A stretch of 64,000 bases of DNA. Source: Cladorhizidae sp. MBARI D1340-BT2 (Eukaryota; Porifera; Demospongiae; Poecilosclerida; Cladorhizidae). The stretch is from positions 434,001 to 498,000 of the forward strand of contig JAQNBH010000156.1 in NCBI GenBank assembly GCA_028752905.1, given 5' to 3'. This document shows, piece after piece, positions 52,283 to 61,603 of this stretch (position 1 is its first letter; each line of letters starts with the position of its first letter). The notes beneath the pieces were generated by a model that saw only the letters and a list, made by a program, of their open reading frames with translations, searched no databases and was not told the origin of the DNA. The position numbers and the translations under genes are program-made.

Positions 52283-54130
52283 GGTAAGAGGCACAAGACC
52301 TTTTGTCACTGCTCTCTTTGTGGTATTAGCCTTTGTGCTGTGCGTGGAAGGACATGCTTCAGGGAATTCCACACACTCTCTGACTACTCGCACTAGCTTC
52401 CTTTTCTCTTCGAGATTTTCTTTGTATTGCTTTTGTAGTATGTACATGTGTTAGGCATGTACATGTATACTTCTTTTCTTTATCATTTATGCATGCAGAC
52501 ATGTGTAGTACACGTATGTTTTCTTGATGAGTCTTTGCTTTATTGTGCCTTTCTGCAATATCTTGAAATTTTCAACTTTCAATACAGCCAGACCTTCCTC
52601 GTGGTGCTTGACAACAGTCAATACTCTTATAGACTGACAAACATGGCTATATCCTGCAAAATAGAAAAATTAGGGCATTCAATATTCATAAATTATGCCA
52701 AAAAATGTACATTTTTCAGATTATATGCTGTTTGCAGTTCGATAAGCGACCATATTTTAGTATTTGATCTGAAAAACCATAAAATATACTTGTAATAGTC
52801 GATAAATGCAGTGATAAAAAGTATTCTAATAAAAAAATGGTTTGTGGTTTGGTTGCTAGGCAACACATTTATCACCAAGTTGATCAGTAACTCTTTGTCA
52901 ATCATGTGATATGCGGTTGCTGGGGACTTTTCTGAACCAATGATCAGATACAAAAATTGAAGTAAAGATAGGTCAAAATCTCAAAATGAAGTCGACGGTG
53001 AAAGCGTTAATATGGCTGGCAATATTGCTTAACATGTTTCTAGTGCTTCTACTAGATCTGGATCCTTGCCTTTCCATAACGAGCCTCACAACCAAGTTAA
53101 TTTTTTTGCCCAAGCAACCTTTTTGAAAAAGACAGTGTTAGGATCATTCCAGACGACTTAGTTCCTTTCGTAGCAGTGGCTTAATTTTGAAGGTCGAGTG
53201 CCCTGTTATCTTTGCTTGACAGTTGTGACAAGGATAGTCCATGAAGGCTTGAATCTCTAATGCTCTGTAAATAAGAATGGAATTGCTAACTGGATAATAT
53301 TTATATCTTTATGCAAGCATACAGTCAGGTAGGTAATTATTACTTGTAGTTATGTATATGGAAATATGCAATAGTTTCCTACAAGCAGCATAAACAGATG
53401 CAGTATCACAAGCATTCTGTGTAGTATTAGCTACCTGCACAACAACACGCAATTTAAGTGAGATGCTTAGCAGTTCTTAGCAATGGCTACTAAACCAACA
53501 TTCCTCGAATTCTTTCCAAGACAGGGATTTGGAATCAGCAGCCATAGTGATAGGAATTCTTATAAGTTGCTGAAGTTTATGAGGGAAGATGATTCCAAGA
53601 TATATGCAGTAAAAAAATTATAATTCAGCATGCTAGCTTGTAAAAAATAGAACACTACATCCGTCATCAGTGTTTGGATGAGCTATTGAGAATAATGACT
53701 TGAGTATACAGAGAAGGATGCTGGGGACCTGTAAGTATTATGCAAATATTGATTCTTGTGATATGTGTAACCAATGCTACAAAAACTATCTTTAATTGCA
53801 TGAAAGATAATGAAGATCTACCTATACTAACCATAAAGCAAGAGAGTATTATATTTTATAAAAAAATATGATCATAGGCATTTTTGTAAACATTGAGACA
53901 ACGTTTTGCTGATGTCTCAAAGTATAAATGCACAGGGTTAATAATATTTATTACCACAATGCCCGGACCATTGTGTCAGTACTACTCCACAGAACACTTG
54001 TGGCACTGCCTTTCTATATACTGCTTGAAGGCAATTGTTGCATCTCGCCAATTACAATATATATGTTACCCGCAAACCTGGAATTTGCTCAATCCTAGGA
54101 TCGCGAAAGCCAATACCTGATCACCAATTA
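52283..54130. other. Unassigned sequence with short, unsupported reading frames
   Basis: No recognisable gene. Three short frames deserve a note. At 52986 an ATG begins a 46-codon frame, MKSTVKALIWLAILLNMFLV and onward, which looks like a signal peptide or membrane segment. In another frame, about 53030-53160 reads SASTRSGSLPFHNEPHNQV and onward, with protein-like composition but no start. At 53483 an ATG in fair context opens a 46-codon frame beginning MATKPTFLEFFPRQGFGISS. None has a partner exon or known motif. The rest is AT-rich with scattered homopolymers. Confidence 0.4.
52852..52864. promoter_or_regulatory. RFX X-box-like palindrome GTTGCTAGGCAAC
   Basis: The sequence is an inverted repeat of GTTGC/GCAAC with a 3 bp centre, matching the known X-box bound by RFX-family factors, which control ciliary genes in animals. 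There is no clear gene immediately beside it, so it may be a chance match or part of a mobile element. Confidence 0.3.
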
Positions 54131-54156
54131 GATCAAAACAAGTTTGCTCCCACATG

Positions 54157-54417
54157 GGAAGAGGTTGTAGGAAGGAGAAATGGAAGGAGAGAATGCCTAT
54201 GATGATTAATGTTCAGCAAACCTTTCTTTCTGGAAGGAACCTTGGAAGCAAAACCATATCAAGAACAAAGGGACAAGCTGTTGTCAAATTTCTGAAAGGG
54301 GAGATGGCGAACAGTGATCCTAAATTCAATTTTTGGGTGAAACAAAAATGTTTTTAACTTTTGGAGTACCCTGCTCTTGGGCTTAAGGATGTACTTTGTA
54401 TACCTGCAAAGAAAAAG
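54157..54417 (+). pseudogene. Upstream exon of the KRBA2-like gene with in-frame TAA
   Basis: The frame reads through QAVVKFLKGEMANSDPKFNF and WVKQKCF, meets TAA at 54355, then continues in the same frame as LLEYPALGLKDVLCIPAKKK to a GT donor at 54418. Sequence resuming in frame after the stop shows that a single substitution split an exon. Segments of this kind lie before the zinc finger in KRBA2-like proteins. The 5' limit of the exon is not certain. Confidence 0.6.
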
Positions 54418-54656
54418 GTGATTAAACCCATATAGCCAGTGATATATTTAGTGAGACATATTTTGTTGTTAGACAGGTCTCCTTATTTTATTAGTTTAAA
54501 GCCACAAGTCAAGTGCCAATCTATAGGCATGGATGATAATAACAAAGACAAAACTTTGTTTAATTGATTGAAATCCAGTAGCCATTCGCTTCATGAGCCA
54601 GACGCTTTACTGAATCGCAGTTATACGGTGTCATTTTAATCTAATCTTTTTTTCAG

Positions 54657-54784
54657 GATGAGAATGACTCCTCCATCCTTGGTCATTATCGGAGAGTGGC
54701 TTACATTGAAGAGTTTCATACTATTTTGAATAGAGTGCACTGTGATGTTCAAGGTCATATGGGCTATAAAAGGCTCTAGCCGAG
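54657..54784 (+). pseudogene. H2C2-type finger exon of the KRBA2-like gene
   Basis: After a TTTTTTTCAG acceptor the frame reads GHYRRVAYIEEFHTILNRVH and then GHMGYKRL, giving the paired histidines of an integrase N-terminal HHCC finger. A TAG follows at 54777 before the GT at 54785. A cysteine pair (ILCLKCSP) in the next block at about 54819-54860 probably supplies the CC half, but the join is not in phase as written. Confidence 0.55.
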
Positions 54785-55633
54785 GTAGAGAATGTCTATC
54801 ATTTCTATATAAAAACAGATTCTATGCATGTGATCTTGTGTTTGAAATGTAGCCCTTGATGCATGCTCTCATTTTGGCACTCAAATATTGTAGGTACAGT
54901 GTAGCTCTACTGGTTGAACACCTAAAGATTGCACGTGAGATTGAAAATTGTGACTGACTGTCAGTTATATAAGCTGTGCATAATATGGGTATAGCTCATG
55001 TCAACCATAAAATGTTTTTAATCAGGTGACCATGAATATTTGAATTGAGGTCCTGACATAAGGTTGCTATCTCTAACTTTTATATGGTTTTGGTAAGTGC
55101 AAACATACAATTTGTCATATCCAAATTCAATTGAGTCCAAGGACAGTGCAGCGCAGCATATGAGTAAAACACTACTATTGTAGTAGTAACCTCCAATTCA
55201 CTTTTATTAAAAAAATGGAATACACAGCAAGTTACATTTTGGACACAACATAAAACACTCGATATGAAGTATGTTGACGTTTGGATGTTATGAATCCTTA
55301 TGTTTCACCTATTTCCTATTTTATATCGGTTTGACCTACATCCTTCTAATACTAGCAAAAACATGGGTGTGTCCGTTTCATCCACTAGATACAGCAAGCA
55401 TCCACCTCTCAGCTTTTTAATGTGAATATTTAATTACCCATGGGTTAATCCTGTTGTTTTAGTATGTGGTACACAACCAGCGACATTTTATAATAGTGAT
55501 CTGTTTTGGATATCAAAGGTAATTCAATTCTCTGTCTTCACCATACTCCCTCTAGATTTCTTCGAACTAGGCGTGTCTACCAAGATCTGTTGTGGAGAAG
55601 TACGTTCAATTATGTAGTGTGATTAACCTTCAG

Positions 55634-55701
55634 AAGCCACAAACCAACAGTGCCCCACACTTAAACCTATCATTTCTTCTGGATTTATGACTCGAGGACA
55701 G
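55634..55701 (+). pseudogene. Linker exon of the KRBA2-like gene
   Basis: The exon lies between a CTTCAG acceptor and a CAG/GTAATA donor. It reads CPTLKPIISSGFMTRGQ and joins in phase 0, across a 50 bp intron, to MDLIDM of the next exon. The combined order resembles the region just before the first catalytic aspartate in KRBA2-type integrases. Confidence 0.6.
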
Positions 55702-55751
55702 GTAATATTATTAGTACCAAATATGTTGGTATTTAGCATCGTCTTAGTTAG

Positions 55752-55922
55752 ATGGATTTGATTGACATGCGACATAGACCAGACGACCGCCATAACTGGA
55801 TTGGCCACTACATGGATCATTGGTCCAAATTCCATGTACTGTTTGCTCTTGAGCACAAGAGTGCAATTGATGTGGCTAAAAACTTGTCCAGTCGTGTTTT
55901 TGCATATTTCGGTGTTCCCAAG
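55752..55922 (+). pseudogene. Integrase core exon with first catalytic Asp (KRBA2-like)
   Basis: 57 codons without a stop, beginning MDLIDMRHRPD and continuing WIGHYMDHWSKFHVLFAL and VAKNLSSRVFAYFGVPK. This is the first half of a retroviral-type integrase core: the Asp of DLID is the first catalytic residue, and the HY.DH.SKF strand and FG.P loop are typical. The donor AAG/GTTGTG is weak but gives phase 0 into the next exon. Confidence 0.8.
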
Positions 55923-55983
55923 GTTGTGTGACCCATAATTGATTATTAATGGTTACAGCATGCTTGAGTGTTCCTATGTATAG

Positions 55984-56206
55984 ATATTCCTATCTGATAA
56001 CGGAAGAGAATTTGTCAATCATATCATAGACAAACTGGTGAAGACCTGGCCGGGGAAAGCCACCATCATAAACGGTCGACCAAGACACCCTCAATCACAG
56101 GGTCTAGTGGAACGTGCAAATGCTAAAGTTGAAGAACTTCTTGCATGTCGGTTTGAAAAGAATGAATGTGATATGGCATGGTCACATTGGTTACCAGAAA
56201 TTCAGT
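55984..56206 (+). pseudogene. Integrase core exon with second Asp and Glu (KRBA2-like)
   Basis: The exon reads IFLSDNGREFVNHIIDKLVK and later GRPRHPQSQGLVERANAKVE. SDNGREF carries the second catalytic Asp (codon at 55996) and LVERAN the catalytic Glu (codon at 56110), 37 residues apart. HPQSQG.VER is a hallmark of KRBA2-like and related integrases. The exon ends at GTAAGT (56207) in phase 1 and joins TATCAACTG at 56470 in phase. Confidence 0.85.
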
Positions 56207-56469
56207 GTAAGTTTGATTTTCATAATAGTGATTCATAAACAATAGTGATCATAAACAACTATAATTGGTGACTGTATGATACTATAAAAGAAGATACCAT
56301 AAATATGTAATATAGCTGAACTTTTCATGGTAATGGTTATTTATAGGTTATGGACGAGTGTTTAGTACAGCCATTGTAGTACTAATATGCCTAATACTGG
56401 CATCCTGATGGCAGCATGAACTTCACATACTTGGTCATCTCTGCTTTGTGTGTGTGTGTATACTACTAG

Positions 56470-56710
56470 ATCAACTGAATACATGTGTTCATGAAACGAT
56501 GAAGTGTAGTCCATACGAATTGGGGTACGGACAGGGAAGATATCGCAGACTTGATCAATGAAACTGAGCCTATGGAACATGTATCAGCAGACAAAAGTTC
56601 TACTCCTCTACCTTGTTCAGATGATCCAAGCTCTGCTGAACACTCCTCACCATCTGTCCCTCACTGTAGTGAACCTCATTGCACAGAGAGTGATATCAGA
56701 AATAAGCAAA
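56470..56710 (+). pseudogene. 3' integrase exon and acidic tail of the KRBA2-like gene, one-base shift
   Basis: The first part reads QLNTCVHETMKCSPYELGYG, matching the post-catalytic segment (TIHETIK.SPYE..FG in relatives). After CAG at 56531-56533 the frame must move by one base to continue as EDIADLINETEPMEHVSADK, a Ser/Pro/Glu-rich tail. The shift sits in a run of three G. The 3' end is uncertain; a GT at about 56710 could be a donor. Confidence 0.55.
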
Positions 56711-56838
56711 GTAAAACAATTTTAGACCTTTTAATATTTCTAATCCAGGGTCAGTACTGAGCAATGATGTGCAAATGATAGAAAAGATGCCCATTGGAAA
56801 TATGTTAGTCCCAACTGGGGAAATATAAGATTGCTAGA

Positions 56839-57161
56839 CTGTCATAACAATCATTCCATTACTGCCTCCACACAACCACAATGACCTCACAAATAATTAT
56901 AAACTTCAGCAATAATAATATATTCTTGTACTATATTACTACCTCCACAACCACAAGGGACGTCACAAATATGATAAAATCCAGATTACTCTAACATAAG
57001 GTATGAAGAGATTTATAGCTAAGAAAATGTGCTGCTATATAGCATCAGTTATTTATCACAATTTTGCTGTCCGCAGTAATGTAGGGATTGTTATCCAAGA
57101 ATATATTATTGCTGAAGTTTATGGTGGTGTGGAGGCAGTTATGGAGTGATTGTTACGACAG
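56839..57161. mobile_element. 323 bp non-autonomous inverted-repeat element (MITE-like)
   Basis: The two ends are imperfect inverted copies. The left begins CTGTCATAACAATCATTCCA and the reverse complement of the right end begins CTGTCGTAACAATCACTCCA. Both continue into a CTGCCTCCACAC block and, further in, ATAAACTTCAGCAATAAT. No protein is encoded and the centre is AT-rich. It lies between the two integrase genes. I could not identify a target-site duplication or a superfamily. Confidence 0.75.
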
Positions 57162-58207
57162 CACAATATCAAAGCCAACCTTATATGTCCTTTAATTTAT
57201 AAATAAAAATTTACATATTACTTGTTCCCAATATATTTTAAAGCTTTCGTGAATTGGAATACTGTTTTGATGCTATATATGCCTGCAATGCCCACACGAA
57301 GAGGAGTGTCCTGGTCAGACCTAGCCCAGGTTACTTCCCAGGTCAAGTTGGTATGCATGCATGACAAGTTTGGGACAGATTGGTCCAGTGGTTTAGAATG
57401 CCATAAGGAACAATCCTAAAATGCTTCCCCCATCAGTAACTACATTCAGCAATCCTTCTTTGATTCTTCACTGCAAAAGCCATACCCTCAATCCACTGCA
57501 TCTAACACAGCGATTTGGTAAAGGATCGAGCAATTTGGGTTGCGCACGACGTTCAAAGATGGCATCTTAGACGAACTATATATGCAAAAATCAACCTTTT
57601 TTAAAATTAGCTCTCTAAAGCGACACCAAAAGGCACCTTCCCAGATAGCGCTCTACAAAATGGCATAAAAATAAATGAAATCTATGCAGCCAATAAGATG
57701 ATGATGATGATGATTATGATAATGATGATGATGATGATGATTTTACGTGTCATTTTTCCGACCTTTTTTTTAGTTTGGAGAACTGTGCTTCTGTGTGCTA
57801 TATTGTTGGAACGCTTTTTGCGACATACTTTTTTTAGGGTCTGTATAGGTATAGAATCGAGTATATGGCAAGTTTTAGTTTGTTGCTGAATGATCTCTGA
57901 CCTGCCAAACCTACATGAGAGTGCCTACATGAGAGTGCTAACGCATATTAAATTGCTGGCAAGAGAAGCCTAAACTTTTAGGCTGCATGAATAGGTCTGA
58001 TATTGGACAAATTAGTACTTAGGGGAATTTTGATGCTACATATATACACCGATTAAATTGAATAATTTTTGGGTTAATTTTAATAAACAGGTTAGATAAT
58101 CCTTTACCAATCCAAATCTTATGCACTATATAATAATTAAAATGCTTAAAATCAGGTAATTACAGGCACATCTGATTTTCTTAAAATTATGTAGCAAATA
58201 CTTACAG
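57162..58207. other. No gene seen; small repeats only
   Basis: AT-rich spacer upstream of the Ginger1-like integrase. It holds a GAT/ATG microsatellite (57697-57745) and a direct duplication of CTACATGAGAGTGC (57911-57938). The zinc-finger exon expected before a gypsy-type integrase core was looked for here and not found. Confidence 0.6.
57697..57745. repeat. GAT trinucleotide microsatellite
   Basis: GATGATGATGATGATTATGATAATGATG and so on: trinucleotide repeats with two interruptions. An open frame of methionines crossing it is a by-product of the repeat. Confidence 0.9.
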
Positions 58208-58429
58208 ATGGGAGATTTTGGGTATAGACCTCATTGGTCAATTTGCGGCCACAGACGAAGGCCATATATATGTCTGCACTGTTACAGATCTCTTTACCAA
58301 GTGGGTATTTGCTCGGCCAATCAAGTCCAAGTCAGCTGGTGATGTTGCAAGCATTCTACTCGAGCTCATCTACAGTTATGGTCCTCCCAAAAAATTATAA
58401 TGGATCAGGGGCGTGAATTTATAAACCAG
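58208..58429 (+). pseudogene. Gypsy/Ginger integrase core exon 1 with A-run frameshift
   Basis: After TTACAG the frame reads ILGIDLIGQFAATDEGHIYV, then VTDLFTKWVFARPIKSKSAG and YSYGPPKK. The first catalytic Asp is at 58227-58229. At the A6 run (58389-58394) the reading stops at TAA. One more A would carry the frame into MDQGREFINQ, holding the second catalytic Asp (58403-58405), and to a CAG/GTAACT donor. The strong protein match on both sides of the A run shows that the break is a one-base loss. Confidence 0.8.
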
Positions 58430-58698
58430 GTAACTAACTTATTAAAACTGTTGCCATCTGTGTTCATGAAATGACATGTATGTGGTCTGAGAAGTGAAAA
58501 TTAATCAAGGAAAATGTGTTGGATTTGTTTACAAGAGCAAAGTTAGACTATATTGAGTACAAGGCAGACTTAACACAATTTAAGATAACTTTATTAGCAA
58601 CTTCAGTCTTGATTATCTGGAAATTTCCTCCTGCTTCCTTTTGATAAATATTCATGTAGAGTAATGTTCTGTTTGTGTGAACTTATTTGATAACTCAG

Positions 58699-58850
58699 CT
58701 CAATGATGTTGTCTTGACTGCTTTTGGAGTGAAGCAGATGGTATGTTCGGTATATCACCCTCAGAGCAATGGCCAAGATGAGCGGACTAATCAAACTCTT
58801 AAGAGGGCACTGTCCAAGTATACAAACGATACTCAATCTGACTGGAACAA
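58699..58850 (+). CDS. Integrase core exon 2 with catalytic Glu (D,D35E)
   Basis: Acceptor ACTCAG and donor AA/GTAAGC bound 152 bp reading LNDVVLTAFGVKQMVCSVYH and PQSNGQDERTNQTLKRALSK. YHPQ.NG..ER.NQTL is a signature of gypsy-type integrases. The Glu codon is at 58780. With the second Asp in the preceding exon, 35 residues lie between Asp and Glu, the classic retroviral/gypsy spacing. Confidence 0.85.
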
Positions 58851-59618
58851 GTAAGCTACCAATATTTAATAATTATTTTTCAAGATTGACAGTTTGTTAA
58901 TAGAGAGATTTCTACTATTACCACCACCTTCCAGTAGATGGCAATATCACATTTCATGCTAATCTGTGATTACCCCAGAAAATCTCACCAGAATCTCTCC
59001 AATGAATCCTCTCACACTGAAACACCAACCCACTCACACACACACACATATAAAATTATGAAAAGGCATAAAAAATTGTAGTTATTGCTACCGTATTGCT
59101 ACAAAATTTGATTAAGTTTTGCGATTGCATTGTTATTCGTAAAACATCTCGCAATCTTTTTTATCGCACAAAACATTCCGCGTGCATATTGCAGCCAAAA
59201 GCCAGACGGTTTACTAGCGAGAAAGAAGCTGACTACAGTGTGACCATTCGAATGTGCTTCAAACAATCCTTACCTACTAGTGAAGATGCAGGAATCGATC
59301 AGATGTATCTGGAGAGCAAACGAAAATGTGCAGAGGGTACTGGATGGTCAGGATAGTGCGCAGAAAAGTGCCAACCGATCTTGTTATAATTAGTGGTACT
59401 TATTATAAAACGCAAAACTAAGAGCGCATTATACATTTATGGAGCTCAAAATCTCTAAATTGCACATTGTAGCAATACGGTATATTATTTTCCAAATTCT
59501 TATACAATAAAAATATAAACATGGTTTTTGGTGTAAGCCTTCAGCTAAAGGATGCATATACCTTGAATGTGCTGCTTGTAGTTATGATTTCTATGTATGA
59601 TGTTTTGTACTTATGTAG
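58851..59618 (+). other. Intron of the Ginger1-like gene, containing a MITE
   Basis: GTAAGC donor and TATGTAG acceptor. Joining the flanking exons restores the integrase sequence in phase (DWNK then YVLPTTYG). Most of its length is accounted for by the 390 bp inverted-repeat element at 59091-59480. Confidence 0.7.
59091..59480. mobile_element. 390 bp MITE with 14-16 bp inverted ends and TA duplication
   Basis: The left end CCGTATTGCTACAA (after TA at 59089) is perfectly complementary to the right end TTGTAGCAATACGG (before TA at 59481). The TA on each side is the usual target duplication of Tc1/mariner-like and some other DNA transposons, and counts as either duplication or end. An internal open stretch (59096-59356) has no known domain, so the element is non-autonomous. 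It sits inside an intron in a position harmless to splicing. Confidence 0.85.
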
Positions 59619-59832
59619 ATATGTACTCCCCACAACTTATGGTATCAATACAAGTGTCCAGTCTTCAACAAAGCAACAGACATTTGTGTTGATGTTCTAC
59701 CGAACAGCTAGGGGTTCCATAGCCATCAATAATGCAGAACATGAGAATGAGCAGGAGCTTCTCTATGAAAACATCTCACTCACTATGTCTCCTGAAGACA
59801 TACAATATAATTTGGAGAAGCATGTGGCAGAT
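59619..59832 (+). CDS. Integrase core exon 3
   Basis: The first base completes a Lys codon; then YVLPTTYGINTSVQSSTKQQ and FVLMFYRTARG. This matches the helix after the catalytic Glu in gypsy-type integrases, where relatives read FAYNTS.Q.ST...PF.LMYGR. The exon probably ends at GAT/GTAAGA (59833) in phase 0. The open frame itself runs on to 59874. Confidence 0.75.
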
Positions 59833-59996
59833 GTAAGAACAAAACTGACTGGCAAACATAAATATATGACATGAAATTGCTGACACTTTTTTGTAACAAA
59901 ACAAAAAATGGTGGACAAATAGTTTAATGAAAATGTTTGATGCACTCCCCAAAAATCATGTTACAGATCTGTTTTATTTTGTAATCACATAGGTAC

Positions 59997-60089
59997 ATAT
60001 GAGAAGATACGGTTGAAAATTGAAGAAGCTAAAGCAAAGCATAAAGCTTATTTCGATTCCAAGCAAAAAGAGGCTACAAACGGCAATAG
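59997..60089 (+). CDS. Integrase connecting-helix exon
   Basis: Reads EKIRLKIEEAKAKHKAYFDS followed by KQKEATNGN, a charged helix with the K..YFD motif that precedes the C-terminal domain in gypsy integrases. The donor GTATGT is at 60090. The acceptor is ambiguous: CACATAG at about 59993 would be out of phase, and a later AG at about 60004 is in phase. Confidence 0.6.
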
Positions 60090-60341
60090 GTATGTTTTTA
60101 TGAATTAATGTGTACCTTTAATGTGTACCTTTATATAAGCTGAATCAAATTAGAGTCCCATTGTTGTTTCTGAGAAAAAATCGAAAGGCTAAGAATAATA
60201 AAATTTTCTGGATATATGTATTTCCGATTTTGATAAATGTTAGAATGTCCTTGTGTGTTTTTTGTGATATATTTTTTATCTATAGCTCGACCTTTACTGG
60301 ATGTTTTTAATTTTATATTATTAACCTGTTGACCATCATAG

Positions 60342-61108
60342 ATGATTATGTCCTTAAAAGAGGAATGCAAGGAAGGTATCCAGAAAAGGAGACAGGCTGG
60401 TGCAGGACTGGTTGGAACCCTATGTAATCGTTCATGTCTCACCCAAAGGACTCTGCACACTGCAGGATAACAACGAAAACATTATGAAGGTTAAGTTTAA
60501 TGTCTGGCTCTTGAAGCCTTACTTAACTAGAGAGATACCAGTTCAACATGAGATACCAACTTCCATCCAGTCACACAACACCAGTTCGAACAACCCTGGA
60601 CCATCTGATGAGTTGAGTGATACAGCTTCCTCCCCTGGGAGTCCAGATAAGAGGCAGTGCCTAATCATTCGACAGACTAAGAAAGATAGTCTAGTCCTCC
60701 CACCACCTGATAGAAACACACCTCTCTCTAGTGAGCCAACATCAGACTGTGTTGTAACCAGTGTTACACAAGTTGTGCCTAGAATGCTTGGAAAACCCTT
60801 GCCTTGCAAACCACCTGTCCATTACAGAAAATTTCCTGGTGACTTTTTAATAATTCTGCTGTCTGAAGCATGGCTAGAGGACACACACATAGATGAGGCG
60901 CAGGATCTACTTCGCAATCAGTTTCCAAAGATGGGTGGCTTCCAGTCCATTGGGTATGTGGCACCAGGAAGTGGAGGCTCAGTAACTGGAACTCCGGTTT
61001 GGGATTATATCCAAATCATGAATACTGGCGGCCACTGGGTCTGTGTGTCCAGCATAGGAATGCCCAAGGGGACTGTGCGGGTGTATGACAGCCTCTATGC
61101 AGGAACCA
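60342..61108 (+). pseudogene. GPY/F-like segment, linker and N-terminal half of Ulp1 protease
   Basis: The first codons read DYVLKRGMQG. A one-base shift near 60373 moves to KVSRKGDRLVQDWLEPYVIV, which is the SH3-like C-terminal integrase domain with a GPY/F-type motif (EPY here), then GLCTLQD and LLKPYL. A Ser/Pro-rich linker follows (about 60540-60800). The protease part reads LLSEAWLEDTHIDEAQDLL, then GGHWVCVSS with the catalytic His at 61033 and VRVYDSLYAG with the Asp at 61087. The donor GTAAGA at 61109 is in phase 1 and joins the next exon cleanly. Confidence 0.8.
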
Positions 61109-61603
61109 GTAAGAAATAACTTGAATGATAATATTTTACATGCTAAACTTAAAAAAAAAATTACACATTCTGATTAGGTGGATCAAGAATTAACTGTTGT
61201 CAATTTCCAACAACTTTTATGACATGCATTGGAAATTGAATAATGTCATTGGATCCAACAGTGTTGTTATATTTTAATCCTCTCGATTAAAAAATTGGGC
61301 TCCTTGATAACTACTGTTGTGAGCTTAGAAATCTATACTCAATTTTTTACTTGCATAGTATCTCAACTCAAGCATCACATTAAGAACCAGGGCCTTTCAA
61401 GGGTGTCAATTTCACCTAAATATGATTCACAGCTGAATATTAATGGCAAGATGCCCACGTATGGTATAACAACGAACCCACTAAAATAGGTACAGTACGT
61501 GTTACCATTCAATCAATTCTTGTGAAATAAATAGTAGTTATACACGACAAACAATTAATAGTTGTTTCGTTTGTTTGTTCTTACTGTTGTTGGATCATTG
61601 CAG
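61109..61603 (+). other. Intron within the Ulp1 protease region
   Basis: GTAAGA donor and TTGCAG acceptor. Removing it joins the Asp block to the Gln/Cys block in frame with the expected spacing. An open stretch at 61295-61489 inside it has no matching motif and is probably not an exon. Confidence 0.75.

Larger units (their letters stand above)
54157..56760 (+). pseudogene. KRBA2-like integrase gene, intron-split and degraded
   Basis: Seven exon-like blocks run in order and match the plan of KRBA2-type integrases, domesticated or mobile relatives of retroviral and gypsy integrases. They are: an upstream conserved segment (to 54417); an H2C2-like zinc finger (54657-54784, with a CxxC near 54840); a linker with KPIISSGFMTRGQ (55634-55701); catalytic core part 1 (55752-55922); core part 2 (55984-56206); and a tail (56470 to about 56710). 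Intron phases agree across the last four blocks, and intron lengths are 50 to about 260 bp there. Damage includes an in-frame TAA at 54355, a TAG at 54777, an unclear splice into the CxxC block, and a one-base shift in the G run near 56534. The catalytic residues survive. I read it as a recently disabled transposable element copy or an old relic, not a working gene. Confidence 0.75.

Noticed and set aside
51884..52447. Minus-strand open frames of 140 and 187 codons rich in Leu, Phe and Pro
   Set aside because: They are the mirror of the 18 bp repeat, which leaves all frames open; composition is purely repeat-driven.
52448..54120. Open frames at 52448-52795, 52693-52953 and 53893-54120
   Set aside because: No motif, AT-driven composition, no splice partners, and in part alternative start codons.
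55623..55856. Minus-strand open frame of 77 codons
   Set aside because: It overlaps plus-strand exons with clear integrase similarity and is their antisense shadow.
57222..57419. 65-codon open frame upstream of the Ginger1-like gene
   Set aside because: No zinc-finger or integrase motif, alternative start codon, not joined by splice sites.
61295..61489. Extra exon between the two Ulp1 protease parts
   Set aside because: The protease reads correctly when 61108 joins 61604 directly; adding this stretch would insert unmatched sequence between Asp and Gln/Cys.
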